This document shows, piece after piece, positions 37,001-50,550 of a DNA stretch of 64,000 nt. Below the pieces are notes generated by a model. The model made no database searches. It was not told the DNA's origin and saw nothing but the letters and a program-made list of their open reading frames with translations. Source of the DNA: Trogon surrucura (lineage: Eukaryota > Chordata > Aves > Trogoniformes > Trogonidae); contig CM036618.1 of NCBI GenBank assembly GCA_020746105.1, positions 90,514,122-90,578,121 on the forward strand. Direction: 5' to 3'. Every line of letters starts with the position of its first letter. Position 1 is the stretch's first letter. The translations under genes were made by a program, and so were the position numbers.

Positions 37001-40000
37001 TGACAGTATCAATCGCCGCCCAGTAAGTGATGCCTGCTTAAATGTTTTATTCTTCCTGGCCACTTAGCTTTTGGAAACACTCCGTTAACTTAGTTGTGAC
37101 CCCACAGCTACTCCAAATGACGTTACACCCACTGGTATTTGTTTTCAAGCTTCTAAACATAATGGAGCTTTAATTCTAGGTGAGGCTCAGGATTATACTG
37201 TAATGTTAAAACAGAATTTACTGTAAAACTTGTAGTTTTAAGAACTTAAGCTTGTCTTGCAGATTGCTTGAATTAGACACTGCTTGGATAGGAGTCTCCT
37301 TGTTTGGCAGGAGACTTGAACCTTTCCTCTTTTAAGTTTCTTTCTGCAGAACAGCCATAGGTTCAAAGGGAAATATAGTCACCCTCCCCTTCTTGCCCAG
37401 TTGTCTGGATTATTACCTCCAGGACAGAACTCTAAATCTTATAAACCAGAAAACAAACCTAAGACAGAGGCAGAGGGTCGCCAGTGCAATGCTGAACCGC
37501 CATGCCCAGTACACCATGTCATAGTGTTAACGTGCCCTGTACAACACAGCCACTCCTTCAGAGGTCCACCTCGGCCATGCAGCTAAAGGGTTGCCTAGTT
37601 TAAGACTCCCATGAAGCTTTAAATATTAGCTTATGATGGTGGTGTCAGGACCTTGGCACAACTATCAGAAAAATGACTGCTAGCAAACTTAGGCAGCTAC
37701 TGAGAGAAGTGTTTCGAGATCCTTTGTGGTGTCTAAATATGGTGCTGAAAGTGGCAATTAGGTGCCCCTTTGTGGATTAAGTTCCCAAAGCAGTGATTCA
37801 ATTAAAACATTTATTTTTACAGTTTATGTTTACACTAATTGAGCACAGTGCCCTCAAAGCCAACCAGATTCATTACACACTTAAATTTGGGTGTGTGTCA
37901 TCTAAGATCTCTTCAGAATCAAGATCAAGAGAAATAGCTGTCACCGACGAACAAAAATATTCAAAAGCAAGTATAAAGCCATTATTAACATTGAGAAGAA
38001 AAAACCTACCTGAAGGAAAAACAACCCACCCTTAGGGAAGGTTAAAGAAAGTGACTAGACAATAGTTTTGGACAATAAATACAGCGAGTTTACTATTTTT
38101 AGTGATTAGTGATGCATATTACTGTCCATTCACTGGTTTTGCTGAAACGTAATTTCTCAGCTCAATCACCACAATATGATGTTATAAGAATCCCAGGGAA
38201 AAGCAATGCTTTTCACATTTAGGAAGATTTCTGCCCTTGGACACACAAGAATTTGCAGTTTCTGGTAAATCTGTTCTCTTTTTTTCTGTTTTGAAGGCAG
38301 TAAAGGCTGAAGAGCAGGAAAACGTATTTTAGGAGATGTTTGGGTAGGAAAAGCAGACCTGATCCAGAGATGACTAATCACAGTTCAAACCCTTTTGCGG
38401 CACTTTCTCAGTGTTTTAAGCCTTCACCAAGCAATGAATGTTTGATAGCTGATTATAAAAAATCTTATTTTTCCAGATTAGCTGTAAAACAGTGTTAATG
38501 TGTTTCCTCTGTTTGTTTGTACAGCCAGTTTTTATTATTGTCACTGTAGAAGGAAACTAGTTTATCTGTGAGTACAGATGTAGCCATTTGCAGAGAGGGC
38601 AAGCCAGAAAATAATTGCTTACCAAAGTATTATATTTTGCTTGTCCTTTTTTTGAGAATTCCTTCTGGGTTTATAGGTGTGATCATGGATTACTGTTAGG
38701 ACTACATTACAAAAATTCAGTACTGTATCTCCTACATCACCACAGTTACTCCCCATTGATCACAGAGTAGTTTATAGGTTGATTTTTTCTGCTTCTCTAG
38801 CAGACAACCCAGTGATGTGTGCCAGTGCTGGCAATGTGCAACTTTTCTTATCTGCTTCACAGCTTTCTTTTCTATTACCTGCTAGAGTAGCGGCAAATGT
38901 TGCAATACAATTAAGACTCCTGCTAATCACTTTGTTCATCCAAGCTATCTGCTAACATCATATACAGACAAGATAAACAGGCAATTACCATGGAAAACAT
39001 TTGCTAAACAAAGCTATAATTAATAATAAATGAAACTGAGTTCCCAACTATTTAAATACAGTAGTTATTAATTATCATGTGGCCCCAAGCTATTTGTATA
39101 GAGTATATAATTTACAATTCTGCATGATCTCAGCTGTATTCCCTGAAGCCTCCAGAACTATCTTCTGCATAACTTTAAACTCCAGTATATTGTTTGTGAA
39201 AGTTTCTTCTGGCTTCCGCCCCAACTCCCTCCATTATAATACCAAGAAATGCAATCTTGTATTCATGTGGAAGAAATTACAATTTTTAAAGAGCAGCATA
39301 TAGTAAATACTAGAATTATAGCAGGCAACTGAATTAGATCTGGCTGGCAGACCTGCTTTTGTCACCTGTCATACACAATCAACATCCAGCTCTACAATAA
39401 GCAATTTGGAGATAGTCAGCACTACTCTGCATATTATTCACTTAAAAAATAACAGGTCTGTTTTCATCACCAGGCAGTTTTACCAGCCAGTTTCTCAAGT
39501 ACTATGTAGCTTAATCTCTAAGACACACGATATCACTTCTTTGGAAAATCAGATATTTTGCTTACATTATATAGAATATCTTTCCTACTAGAAGTGACAG
39601 CATCATCAGAGATCCACTGACCATAAAATACCTTCAATGTTTATGTGCACACACTGAGAGGGGGGCCATGCAATTATTACTAGGCTTCTGGTAATACCAC
39701 TCACACTATATTTTTCCAAAAGTACAGGCAACAGCTCCAAGATTATCACTTGCTTCCAGACCTTCCTTTCTCACTGTACTTTTTTCAAATGGTTCCGATA
39801 AGTCGTAAGCCTTTGCCTAGAGGTTTACCAAATTTAGAAGACAGACTACCTACAGGGTTGTGTGTTTTCAGTGACAAAGACCAGACATTTTCACAACAGG
39901 TCTGTTCATATTTGCCTGGTGACATAAAGCACTGTAAGGTCTCAGGTATAGAAGGGAAAACCACATCATCCACATAGCACAGCCCCATTGGCATGACTTG

Positions 40001-43000
40001 CTTCTTTCTGTCAGCATACCCAAGATCTCTCCCCATCTCTTTCACTTCCCTAGACTACAGGGCTCCTACTACTACTACAGTTGGTCCCGCTCCCCTGCTG
40101 TGATTACCACATGGTTCAGGCATCCTCAGAGAATTTTATCCTGGGGCTTTCAAACCAGGAGAGTTGCTTACCTATTCTACACTCATGTGTCACTTCCCTG
40201 TCCCACTAAAGACATCAAAACTCAGTATTAGCTTGGCCCAGTTAAAAAAAAAAAGATTAACCAAGAAAAATTATTACTCATATATATCTTTTATTAAAGA
40301 CCTACTTTCTCCACAAAATCCTAATTAAATAATTTTAAAAGGCATTGTCTCCATGAAATGCAGTATCAATGTGTTATATGGGACCCTAGAATGCTCCCTA
40401 TGTCATTTTCTTTTAACATGTTATATTTCTGAAGATTAATTCAGTTGGTAATAAGCACAGACATTGCCATGAACCATAAAATGATTTCTCCATGTGGCAG
40501 ACTCCTGTAGTTGACCTTGCCAGTTGTACATGAGAATTAAAGGTAACTTTCAGCCCCAAGTAAATACACGTAAATTCATATTCCAGTCCTCAGAAATACA
40601 CGTATTTAACTAAAAGTGGTAACAGGTTCTTTGGCCTCTGTGGCACACCACAAATGGCAGACTTGAAACTATCTGGGTGTAACGATGGTAAAGGTGGTCA
40701 CATACCTGTTGCAAGCATGTTCTAAGCCTGTAGCTGGATGCTGATAATGGTCAGGTGGTACATTGTGGATTATTTTGTGGGAACTTTGTGCTTTTAAGCA
40801 ATGCGTTGTTACAGGCCTGAGTAATTAAAATTAATAAATAAAAGAAGACAAGGAAGAAGAAATAATTAAAACCCAGTTGTTTCATGTATTTTTAATAATT
40901 TTGTGCTTTTTTTTCTGAAAAATTAAATCTAAATACCATGCAAAGGATACAAGTGAAGTGATTGCAAATCCCAAAATTGCCAACAAATGATGGCTAAATT
41001 TCTAATGACCTCTTAGCACATCTGGACATCTCCCACTGGCATTCATTGATTCCAGAAACTCATCCTCCAAAACACAGAAGTCTGGGGTGCAAAAGACTAT
41101 ACTTGCATCCCTGATCTCAACAACTCCCAGACATGTGTGGTCCTTCGCCACTGCATTCTGCCTTGTGAGGACTGGAGCCAGTATCAAGTGGTTGGTTTAA
41201 ACCACTATCCCATGTTTCTGGGAAGCTACTTGCACCAGGGAACACAATTAGACATCGGGGGCAATGACAGTATCTAGGAGAGCTTTCGTGCAAGTGAGCT
41301 GAGCTGAGCTGAGCCGAGCCATCAAGTGCTTTCCTAAAAGGAAGTCCACACAAAAACGGGAAAATATTCTGGCAGGTAAAGTACAAAGCTTGGCAATATC
41401 TCAGACAGCCCAGCAGAGTTTAGTCTCACAAGACAACAGAGAATTTAGGAAATCTACATTCATACAGATGGAAAATGCATTTTTTTGTGATCAGGTATCT
41501 GTAAGAGTGTTTCACCGGTGGCCATGGACACAAATAATATAATACAGCAGATCTGGAACAATCATGACGGTGACTAACCCTTGAGGGGAGAAATTAACAG
41601 GTCTCCTTACCATACACAGAAAAATCATTTAAACGTATATTTTGGCATGTAACTACCTGCTTGAACATCCCCAATGAGAAATTCTGTCAGAATTTCAGCG
41701 CCAAGACTTGGAAGCCAGCTGTAGAGGGTGGCTGCTGAGAGTCTGCCGTTGGTGGTATTAGTTAAACAAAGATAGTACACACTAGCATACAGCATTAGAA
41801 AGACCTTTCCCTTGGTAATGGAGAAAAAAAAATGGCTTTGATATTAAGTGTGTAGAATGAGATTAAACCACATGGGAGCTGCCACTCCAAATTATGTCCA
41901 TATTACCTCTTGATGAATAGGTCAAATACCCAGCACAGCACAGCTTTTCTAGCCAATGTGTGGCATTAGTGCTTTGCTTTTTCTTTTTTCTGCAGAACAA
42001 CGGACAGCAGTGCTGCTGTCCCAAAAAAACCTATTTCTACCTTTGTGTATGTGTGAAAAAAAACTCTAAAGGCGCAGCCTTTATATCTAACCACTTTTAT
42101 TTCTTTGGAGTTAAGTCAGAAACTTTGATCTCCTGGTTGAAGAGGATATACAACTAACCCTGTCTGTAGCCAACTGTGTTTATCAACAGCATATTTTTTC
42201 TGTAGGTATGTGTAAAAAGAATACTTTATTGGTCTTCTAATAGCAGTTTAAAAATAGAAGGCCTTTCTTGACCTCTTGAAGTCTCTCTCAAATATAAACT
42301 TAATGACTTCTGCAAATATTAGTTGTAAGTAAGAAATTTCTACCCCATACAAAAACCTTTCTGGTGTTATGACTTTTTACTCATTGTGCAAGGAGCTGAC
42401 AGCCTATAAACAACCACCCAGATGTTCTCAGGAGCACAAGCATTCAGCAGTTAGTTACATTGTCTGGAGCACCTTTGTCTTTTTTATGTTTCTGAAAATA
42501 CTTATGTGATAGAATTGCTTTTACAATTTCACTTCCCCAAAATTTCTATTTATTGGTTCTGCTTGTACTTTTAAGTCTTCTCCCACTTAACTAGAAATGT
42601 TAATAATGTGTCAGGAAAAAAACTTTCCTCTGTCTGTGCAGGTTGAAAACAATTCACATGTCTTTGTGTATCTAAAATTGCAAAGACAAACTCAAAGAAA
42701 GCCCTATGATACAACTGTTTTCTCACAAACAGTATTTTAAAAGCCTTATTTCTTTTACTTTTTATATTTAGGAAAAAAAAAATTAACCTTTCTAGAGTTT
42801 GTCCAAAATTGGCCTTCAATTTGTTTGAAAGATTTGTAAGAAGGAAAGCCTGGTGGCATTCAGATCAGTGGAAATTTATTATGTGACGGCAACGGTGGTA
42901 GCATTTTACTCAGAGGTCTTAGCCAGCACTGGACGAATGCTTTCTGAATATCAGATCTCAATATCAGGCCTGAAATACAGATATAAAATGTCCTTGGTGT

Positions 43001-43524
43001 TACTTCACACAAATTAATAATTTTTTGTACCTGTTGTCTTTTTTTTGTTAAAAGATTTATTGACATTTTTCCATAAAACAAAAAAGAGGAAAAAATATGT
43101 GCATTTTAAAATCATATAAGCTGTTAACTAAATTTTTTTAAAATTAAGTGAAAGAAGGAAGCATGAAAATTGGAAGCAGTTAAAATATTACTCTGGAATG
43201 ACCCCAAAGAAATTATGAGCATGTCACTTTTGGAGTGGAAATTCTCTTAGTTTAAAACTCTTTGGTTAAGTTCTGAGCTTGAAATTTATAGTTTCTGACA
43301 CTGATCCATAGGATCTCACCTTCTCTCAAGGTGTATTTTGGGGATGAACAGGCAGTCATATTCTGTGTCACATTCCACCTCATAAAAACAAAGTGCCTGT
43401 GCTGATGTCACTTTGTTCTATTTCTAGGACATGTTCTCACAGCAGGACGCTACGAGATACAATCTCAAAATAACTTGGCTACCCTTTTTTTTTTAAATAT
43501 TACATCCTTCACATTAGTAATACA
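34086..43524. other. Long stretch of mostly unique non-coding sequence
   Basis: Over nine kilobases hold no recognisable gene or clear transposon. The stretch includes a GAGCT pentamer repeat at 41296-41320 and short homopolymers. Open frames such as 35722-36021 are short and without recognisable domains. Confidence 0.55.
41296..41320. repeat. (GAGCT/GAGCC)5 pentanucleotide repeat
   Basis: Five head-to-tail pentamers, the first three TGAGC and the last two with a CGAGC variant. Confidence 0.8.
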
Positions 43525-43860
43525 AATGGATATTTGTCAACTCCGTGTCCACCAGGATTTTTTCTGTCTAGCTGCTTTTCAGCTGCACAGCCCCCAGCAT
43601 ATACTGGTGCCTGGAGTTGTTCCTTCCCTGGTGCAGGTCTTGGCCCTTTTTCTTGTGGAACTTCAGGAGATTTCTGCCAGCCCATTTCTTCAGCCTGATG
43701 AGGTCCTTCTGAATCATGGTACAATGTCCCAGTGTATAAGTCACTCCTCCCAGTTTTATATTATCAGTCAGATTTCTGAGACTCTGACGCATCATCCAGA
43801 TCATTAATAATGGTATTGAACAGTATTGTAGTTGGTATGGACACCTTGGGGGTGTACATC
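43525..43860 (-). mobile_element. Old CR1 fragment (RT region), minus strand
   Basis: Read on the minus strand it encodes diverged CR1 RT sequence in order: an INDLDE-like stretch, NIKLGG where CR1 has DTKLGG, WAGRNLLKFHKKK, and a final ILVDTEL-like segment (minus-strand frame 43568-43804). The catalytic FADD is degraded to a TDN form. It differs from the two plus-strand CR1s and is clearly older. Confidence 0.85.
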
Positions 43861-43903
43861 TGATCTTTATTCACGAACGATGGCACAAAGTGGCCAACAG
43901 CTT

Positions 43904-43927
43904 AAAAAAAAAAAAAAAAAAAAAAAA
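43904..43927. repeat. Poly(A) run, 24 nt
   Basis: This is a pure A24 some 45 bp beyond the old CR1 fragment. CR1 does not end in poly(A), so the two are probably unrelated. Confidence 0.9.
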
Positions 43928-46587
43928 CAAACCACTTGCCCTGAGTTCAGCCTGTAATAACGCAGGGAATAAACTCTTTCAGACAGTAATTAAGCACCTA
44001 AGTTGGGTTCCCAAAATGAATCACGATCCATTTAGGAGTAACTCCACCAAATACGGCATAAATGTCGGAGCATTACACTTTTGATTGAGGGACTGAATAT
44101 GGGTACTAAAAATAGGTAACATAAATGCCTCTTCTCACGCAACTAAAAAACCTATGTTGCCTGGCAGAGGAGACTAAGAGATAGTTTCAGTGCAGCCAAT
44201 CATTAAAGCCAACTTTTGAGCAGATTTTGTGTAACTAATGATTCTACGATGCTATGACATGAAGGAAGTAAAGCAGTTATTGCAGCTGGTACCATCAGAC
44301 ATCTGAATCCAGGTCCCTGCTGTGGAGTTTACGCCTGAAGACCACACAGTTAACTCAGCTTTGTGCAAAAAGACCTAAAATGTCACCTTTACTGATCTCA
44401 TTTATTTTACTGGGTGTGTAAAGGGGTGATAATATTAGAAGGTTGTCAATTGATATATGATATTCAAGGACATCACTCCCTGGCAGGTTTCTCTTCTATG
44501 TAGCAGAGGAGAAAGGCTTCTTTGTTCCAAGCGCTTTATCTGTTCCTTCTGCACCAACTCTTATTGGTGATCTGACTTCACATAGAAATAGGATATAATC
44601 CTTCTGTAGTTTTCAAAGAACTTCTTCCAGTTATTCTATAACAGTTGAACTCTTTAAAAGGCAGGGGTGCACAGCAACTTATAAAATATGATGCACATAT
44701 ATATGATGTAAATATGAAGCAAACTATCATTTTTTTTAAGGAAACATGGACCAGGATTTAAAAAGAACTATGTGGATTTGGGTATCAACAAATGATTTGC
44801 AGACAACTCTGAAATGAAGCTGAATGTCCAGTAATTCCAATAGTGTACAATGGTATTGCCTTGGCAAGTTTTTTTCAGTCTCTTTCAGATGCCTTTTATC
44901 TCATCTGTCTTTCAAAGACAACAGATATTTAAACCTAACATTATCACATCAAGATCTAAACACATAATACTCACATCTTCTTCCCAAAATATATACCAGT
45001 CTCTCTCACACGAATGCATTTGAAAACAAACTTTATTGGATCTCACAAACATGTCTGGCTCAGTTCACAAGGGAGACAAGGTGGAGGTGCCAATGTTTCT
45101 ATTGCGCTGGGTGGAGGTGCCCACAGTTTCTGTATGGGGGTGTTACCTGGGTGCCCAGATGTGAGCTTGGGCCGCTGTGCCTCCCCAGCTCACCTTGTCT
45201 GTATGTCAGATCCTGATCTGACTCAAGCCAGGAGTTTCATGTAAAAATTGGGAAGAGCAGAACTGCCTGGACATTATCTCAGCCTTCTCATTATACAAAA
45301 CCATGCTTGAGCATAGCTCTGAAAAACAGCATAAGCACAGGCCAAGTTTCCATTTGTCAAGTCTAGCAAGCATCTACATTTTGCTGTGGGACATAACATA
45401 GGATAAGTGTTTCTCCTTCTCTTGTGTGCTCACAGTGCTCAACCAGAGTATATGACACATATATTCAAATCCCACATTCAGTTATCTTCCTTGAACATCT
45501 ACATGATAGGAGATGATCTACCATGCTATAGGCTTTCTGAATTAAGACTTTTTCCTAATGAACTTGCTCTACATTTGGTAAGTAACCAAGCAACTAACTA
45601 GCCCACCTTAAGAACAGAGTGTGGAAGCTGGTGGTGTGCATGCTGGTCGTGTGCCTTAACCATGGAGTTGAGGATCTGCTCAGCCTTCCCACACCTCATG
45701 AATTACTACTCCATGCATCTGAGAATTGTGTCAAGAGCAGGGATTTGAGAAAATTACATTACAACTATTAGAGGTTTGGTAAGCAGGTATGGTGCCAAGA
45801 TGTCTCTCAGGTAGGAGAGGGCCCTGAAAAGGTGTGTCCTGAATTGCCAGGACCAGTTGTGAGCCCTAATTCTAGTGTTTGGGTCAGTCCAAGACATGTC
45901 ACGCTTTTAAAGAAAAAAAAAAAGGATGGCTAGACAGTTTGCAAGGCACTCCCATAAACAGACAGACCCTATAAAAAGAACCAGTAGTCGCACTTAGAAC
46001 ACCCTGTCAGTTTTGGAAGATTAGGACCATAGTTCGGAGTGTAAACAGGCAAAAATCTAATCTCTTATAAACTGATAGAAAAAAATGTAAGTGTATAGCA
46101 GTAAAGGTAGGAAGACAGATAAATTCCATGATGAATATTCTCCACTGACATAGGGTTTTTTAAAGACATCACCAAGCATCTTTTTTAGTTAGTCACAGAC
46201 ATTATACTAGGATCAGAAGGGCTGCATACCCTTGGAAAACCAGCTTTCATGCTTTTACAATGTTGTTATAGATAGGTAGGTATTAACTACTCAATCAAAA
46301 TCTCCACTAAAGAGGTGGAACAGAAACTTTAAGAAGCTTTTATGTATGTATAAAAGATTATTAGTTACTTGACAGTTTTGTCAGAATGTAGCTTTTACTA
46401 CTAGACGTGATCATTACTGAAGTACAGGTAAATCAATTTTGCTTCATTATGCTGTTACACATAATTGAGTAACATTACAGTTGCCATAAGGATACAAGCA
46501 CTATAGTCAATTACATGACACAGCAATGCATATGGATGTATTTTGGTAACTATTATGTTCAGTCTAGAAAACAAAGTAGGGACTTGT

Positions 46588-46590
<3 letters not shown>
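43928..46590. other. Mostly unique non-coding sequence
   Basis: No gene was recognised. The only notable segment is 45014-45245, which is GC-richer and carries a minus-strand AATAAA (45032-45037) and a pair of roughly 30-bp direct repeats. Confidence 0.5.
45080..45139. repeat. Imperfect ~30-bp direct repeat pair
   Basis: GGTGGAGGTGCC starts both copies, at 45080 and 45110, and each continues into a GTTTCT word. The pair lies in a GC-richer block that ends on the minus strand at an AATAAA (45032-45037). An old LTR or retrotranscript end is possible but unproven. Confidence 0.5.

Positions 46591-46626
<36 letters not shown>
46591..46626. repeat. (AT)18 microsatellite
   Basis: Eighteen uninterrupted AT units. 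It is likely polymorphic. Confidence 0.95.
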
Positions 46627-46630
<4 letters not shown>

Positions 46631-46762
46631 CCTATAACAGCATTTATATGAAGTGAACAAGACAAAAAAATATCACAACTCTAATACACCCTGGCCTCGA
46701 CTTCTGTTCCAAACATATGACAAAGATCACTGCAGCTATGAATACAGGTGCTTAAAGTAAAC

Positions 46763-46835
46763 TTCACAGAATCACAGAATTGTTGAGGCTGGAAAAGACT
46801 TCTGAGATCATTGAGTCCAGCCTATGACCCTATGA
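46763..46835 (-). mobile_element. CR1 3' tail fragment, minus strand
   Basis: It begins with CACAGAATCACAGAATTG, the complement of the CR1 octamer tail. GGCTGGAAAAGACTTCTGAGATCATTG-type 3' UTR sequence follows. Only about 70 bp are kept. Confidence 0.85.
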
Positions 46836-49800
46836 CTCTTGATTCCAAGAGACTGGAAGGAAAGTGGCGCAAATTTATATAGTTGTAGACACGTAGAAGG
46901 TTAGAGGCATGCTGAGCCTCACAACAAGGTGCTCAATGTTAGAGAGCTAATAAGGTGTATTAACAGTATGACATAAGATACAAAAACTAAATCGTCATTA
47001 AGTGGGTTAAAAATTCTCTGGCAGATCTGGAGAATCAGAATAACTCTAAAGTTGTTACCCTCAAGGACCAATGTCTTGCCCCATAGATCTCGCCTTCTTT
47101 GGAAATACTGTAATTTCATGCATATGACTGACAGGTTACCTTTGAAAGAAAAACACACAACAACTGCTATTCATTAAAGTTGCATTATATATGAAAGGAG
47201 GTTGCAAGGGGAAACCTAACAAAGAGTCTGCTTTTCAACAGTGGCCTCTCTGCCTATGATCTCAACCTATCTCAAAGGCCAAGTTAAGCACTGCAATGTC
47301 TCAAGCATTGCTCTGTCCCCAGCAGGCAAGACTTTGTAGGAAATTGGGTGCCCAGATGAGCTGGTACTAGCTTTGACCCTCCAGTTTCACTCAAATGCCA
47401 TCTGTCTGGTCTGTCAGAACACCTTTTTTTTTTTCTTTTCCCCTGCACGAACACCATGCTTTAGTCCAGCCAAGTCTGGCAACAATGAAGAACAAAAGTA
47501 ACTGAAAATTTAGGATCTGCAAAATATGGGAAAAGAAGAAAGGATTTGCAAAGTCAACCAAATCAATCCAGTGGCTCGTCCTCTCCCTAAAGGCTGAATG
47601 TTTGATGGGTAAAGACTTGTATTTCCCACCTACCAATCTGTGTTGATGACTACTGAGCTGTTCTTTTCCTGCACTGAATTTTCCATGGAGAAAGCTCAGC
47701 AAGTGCTCACATGGGGTGAGTAGCTGAAAGGATAACTAAGATTTCTGATTAAAACATATATATTGCTATCGACCGTACCTTAATAACAACAACATGCTTA
47801 TTAGATGCAGTAAAAAAAAAAAATGTAGATTTAGGACCCCATCTTCTCTATAGCAGGTAGAAGTCAAATTCTGTGCCATTCTTCCTAAGTTGCACAAAAC
47901 TGCGGCATGGGCAGTGAAAATTTCCATTTTCCAGTGAATTAAACAGAGGGATGAATAAAATAATCAAAGTAGCAGAACTGGGTTGCTTCTCTGAATACTC
48001 AACAGATAGGATTTTCTCAGTCACTATCTTTATAATTTTTTATTGTAGAATCGTAGAAGTTATCAGGGCAACAGTGGATAGAGGGATTACTATTGGCATG
48101 TAAGTACACAGAAGTCATGGAAACTGATTGGGAATCTAAACTAGCTGGATTTACCTGGTAAAATAATCACTGGTGATACAATTAATAATGATGACATTCA
48201 TCTTTATGTCTCAAGTTTAACAGCCCGGTGAAATGGATGGGATTGATTATGACATGCATAGTTAGTGCTTCAGGTTGTCTGTAGATCCGTTAAGACAATA
48301 TTGCATGTGCTTAGTTCTTACTTTCAAGGTCACCCGCTACCAAAAGGACTGAAGAACATATGAGTGAAACCTCATTGTATTGCTCTCACTTTCAAACTGC
48401 CTGAGCTAAGATAACATGGCATTGCATCTGCTGCTTCTTGCTAAACTGCTTTCACAAATATTTAAATACAATGCACCTACTTCTAAGTAATTGTTCCTTT
48501 TATTTTGTCTTATGCTAAAATACCTGTAGAGAAAAAAGTCCATGCTACAGCTGACAATGTGTAACTTCACAAACAATCCTTTCATTTCTAATTTAAACTT
48601 TCATTGTGAAAAAAAATATACAGTCCCACAGAATATGGGTTGGCAACATTCTACTATATATATGCTTTACAGATATACAATGATCTTGGAAAGAGAAGAT
48701 AGTGGAAGAAATGTTGTACAATGCGGCAACACAGAACCACAAAATATTGTGAAATTATCATTGTTGTTTTCCAGTGCATTGGAAGAGTTGGTGCTAACAC
48801 TTTCTTGTCCTTTCAGCCAAAATGTTACCAGCCACAATTGTTCCTAAGTAAATTAATCATATCAAGCCATATGTTTCCTAATGATCCACAGATCACACTT
48901 TGATAGCAGCTGCTGTAGACCAAAGGTATGAAAAATAAACAAAGAATGTATCACCATTAAAAAGCTGAAAGGTTCCTGTAATTGCAGATCTCTATCAGAG
49001 TACAAATCCTGGAGTATATTGACAACAAGGCCTTTCCAATGTATGGGGAAAAGTGATTTGTTGTGATGTTTTAAGAAGGCTTGCATTTGTCAGAAATTCT
49101 GTAGCTTGCTTAGGTGAGGGAAAATTAAATAAACCCCTCTATCCTAGCACGTCATAAGAAAATATTCTTACTTACAGACAGAAATGGCTGGTGAAATTGG
49201 AATATTCCTTAGCATAACATTTGCATCTTATCAGCTTTACTCTGAACCCCCTACACGAAGCTTGAATTGTTGTAATATTTTTGATTTCAGCAAAGTTTTT
49301 CATGATTCATGCAAATTAATCACCTGTAACTCAAGTTATCAATTTGCAATGAAACACTCATGAATCTAATTACCGAAAATTGCATTTTAAAGTGAAAACT
49401 TTGCCATGAAATACTTTTTCTTTGAACCTCATTTTCAACTTTGATACTCTCAGAATTTTCTTAATGAAGATCATCTTATGTTTTGAAATTTATTCAAGCT
49501 TAAGATGTATGATAAGAGAAATATCTGTACTCATTTTAAAAGTAGAGAAACAAAAAAAAAAGGTAACATTTCTCTTTCTGGTAAGAAAGTGAATAAAAGT
49601 GAATAAAAATAAAATAAAAAAATAAAAGTGAATAAAAATAAAATTAGGTAAGTTAAGAAACAATATAAGAATTCTTTTCCATGACAAACCTAAATTTCAT
49701 TACATCCTCCAAAACATGGCACAGAAATTAATAATAAAACTTATTCAACAAAGGCTGAACTGTTATAGTGAAAATTTAAGTTTTACTAAACTGGAAAACC

Positions 49801-50026
49801 AGCTGAGGACATGTGGAGGTAATATAATTACAAAAAATACTGTAAAGTTCCAAATATTACAATATCTTCTAATTACAATTTCTGCACACTCTCTTTCCTT
49901 TCACTCTGAACACAACTTGTAACTATCAGACATGATGATTTATCAAAAAAGAAAAAAGTCGTATGCATTCTTTTCTGTGATGCTGGACCACTTGTTTTGA
50001 GTTCATACTACTTTGTGATTATGGAT
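46836..50026. other. Mostly unique AT-rich non-coding sequence
   Basis: No gene was recognised. An A-rich tandem tract lies at 49587-49645. Confidence 0.5.
49587..49645. repeat. A-rich tandem tract (AAGTGAATAAAA words)
   Basis: AGTGAATAAAA occurs three times among ATAAAA words, so the tract probably expanded by slippage. Confidence 0.8.
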
Positions 50027-50312
50027 TACAGAATCATGGAATGATTTGAGTCGGAAGGGACCTTAAAGGTCACCCAGTTCCAACCCCCCTGCCATGGGCA
50101 GGGACACCTCCCACTAGCCCAGGTTGCTCAAAGCCTCATTCAACCTGATCTTGAACATTTCCAGGAAGGGGACATCCACAACTTCTCTGGGCAAACTTTT
50201 CCAGTGTCTCACCACCTTCACGGTAAAGAATTTCTTCCTTATACCTAATCTAAATCTACTCTGTTTGATACCATTACCCCTTGTCCTATCACTGTATGCC
50301 CTTGATAAAGAA
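50027..50312 (-). mobile_element. CR1 3' end fragment, minus strand
   Basis: On the plus strand it begins TACAGAATCATGGAATG, the complement of the octamer tail. The CR1 3' UTR block follows, then the complement of the ORF2 end (TTCACGGTAAAGAATTTCTTCC region). It belongs to a different subfamily from the plus-strand CR1s at 1015 and 30817. Confidence 0.92.
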
Positions 50313-50500
50313 ACATTTATTGAAGAAAGAATTTATCACTTTTCATAGCAGTGAGAATTTTTTTTCTGCATTAGAGGTATCTAACAAAGATGCAGGGTCA
50401 GACTTCCACCATGTCCTCAATAAGGATTGCATTCTTGCATCTGTGATTTTTCAGGCACAGCTGAAGTTACTTGAACATCTAACTATTTGATTTACAGATG

Positions 50501-50550
50501 CAATCAGGTACTTGCATATACAAGTGATTGTATATGCAGGTGTTAGATTG
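50501..50550. repeat. Imperfect inverted repeat, 22-nt arms
   Basis: Arms 50501-50522 and 50529-50550 pair at 17 of 22 positions by eye around a 6-nt loop (AGTGAT). The inner nine to ten pairs are perfect. Confidence 0.6.

Noticed and set aside
41296..41320. GAGCT/GAGCC pentamers resembling immunoglobulin switch repeats
   Set aside because: Only five units and no immunoglobulin context. Treated as a simple repeat.
45148..47365. The word GGGTGCCCAGATG occurs at about 45149 and 47349
   Set aside because: The flanks are unrelated, so a shared 13-mer alone does not show a repeat family.
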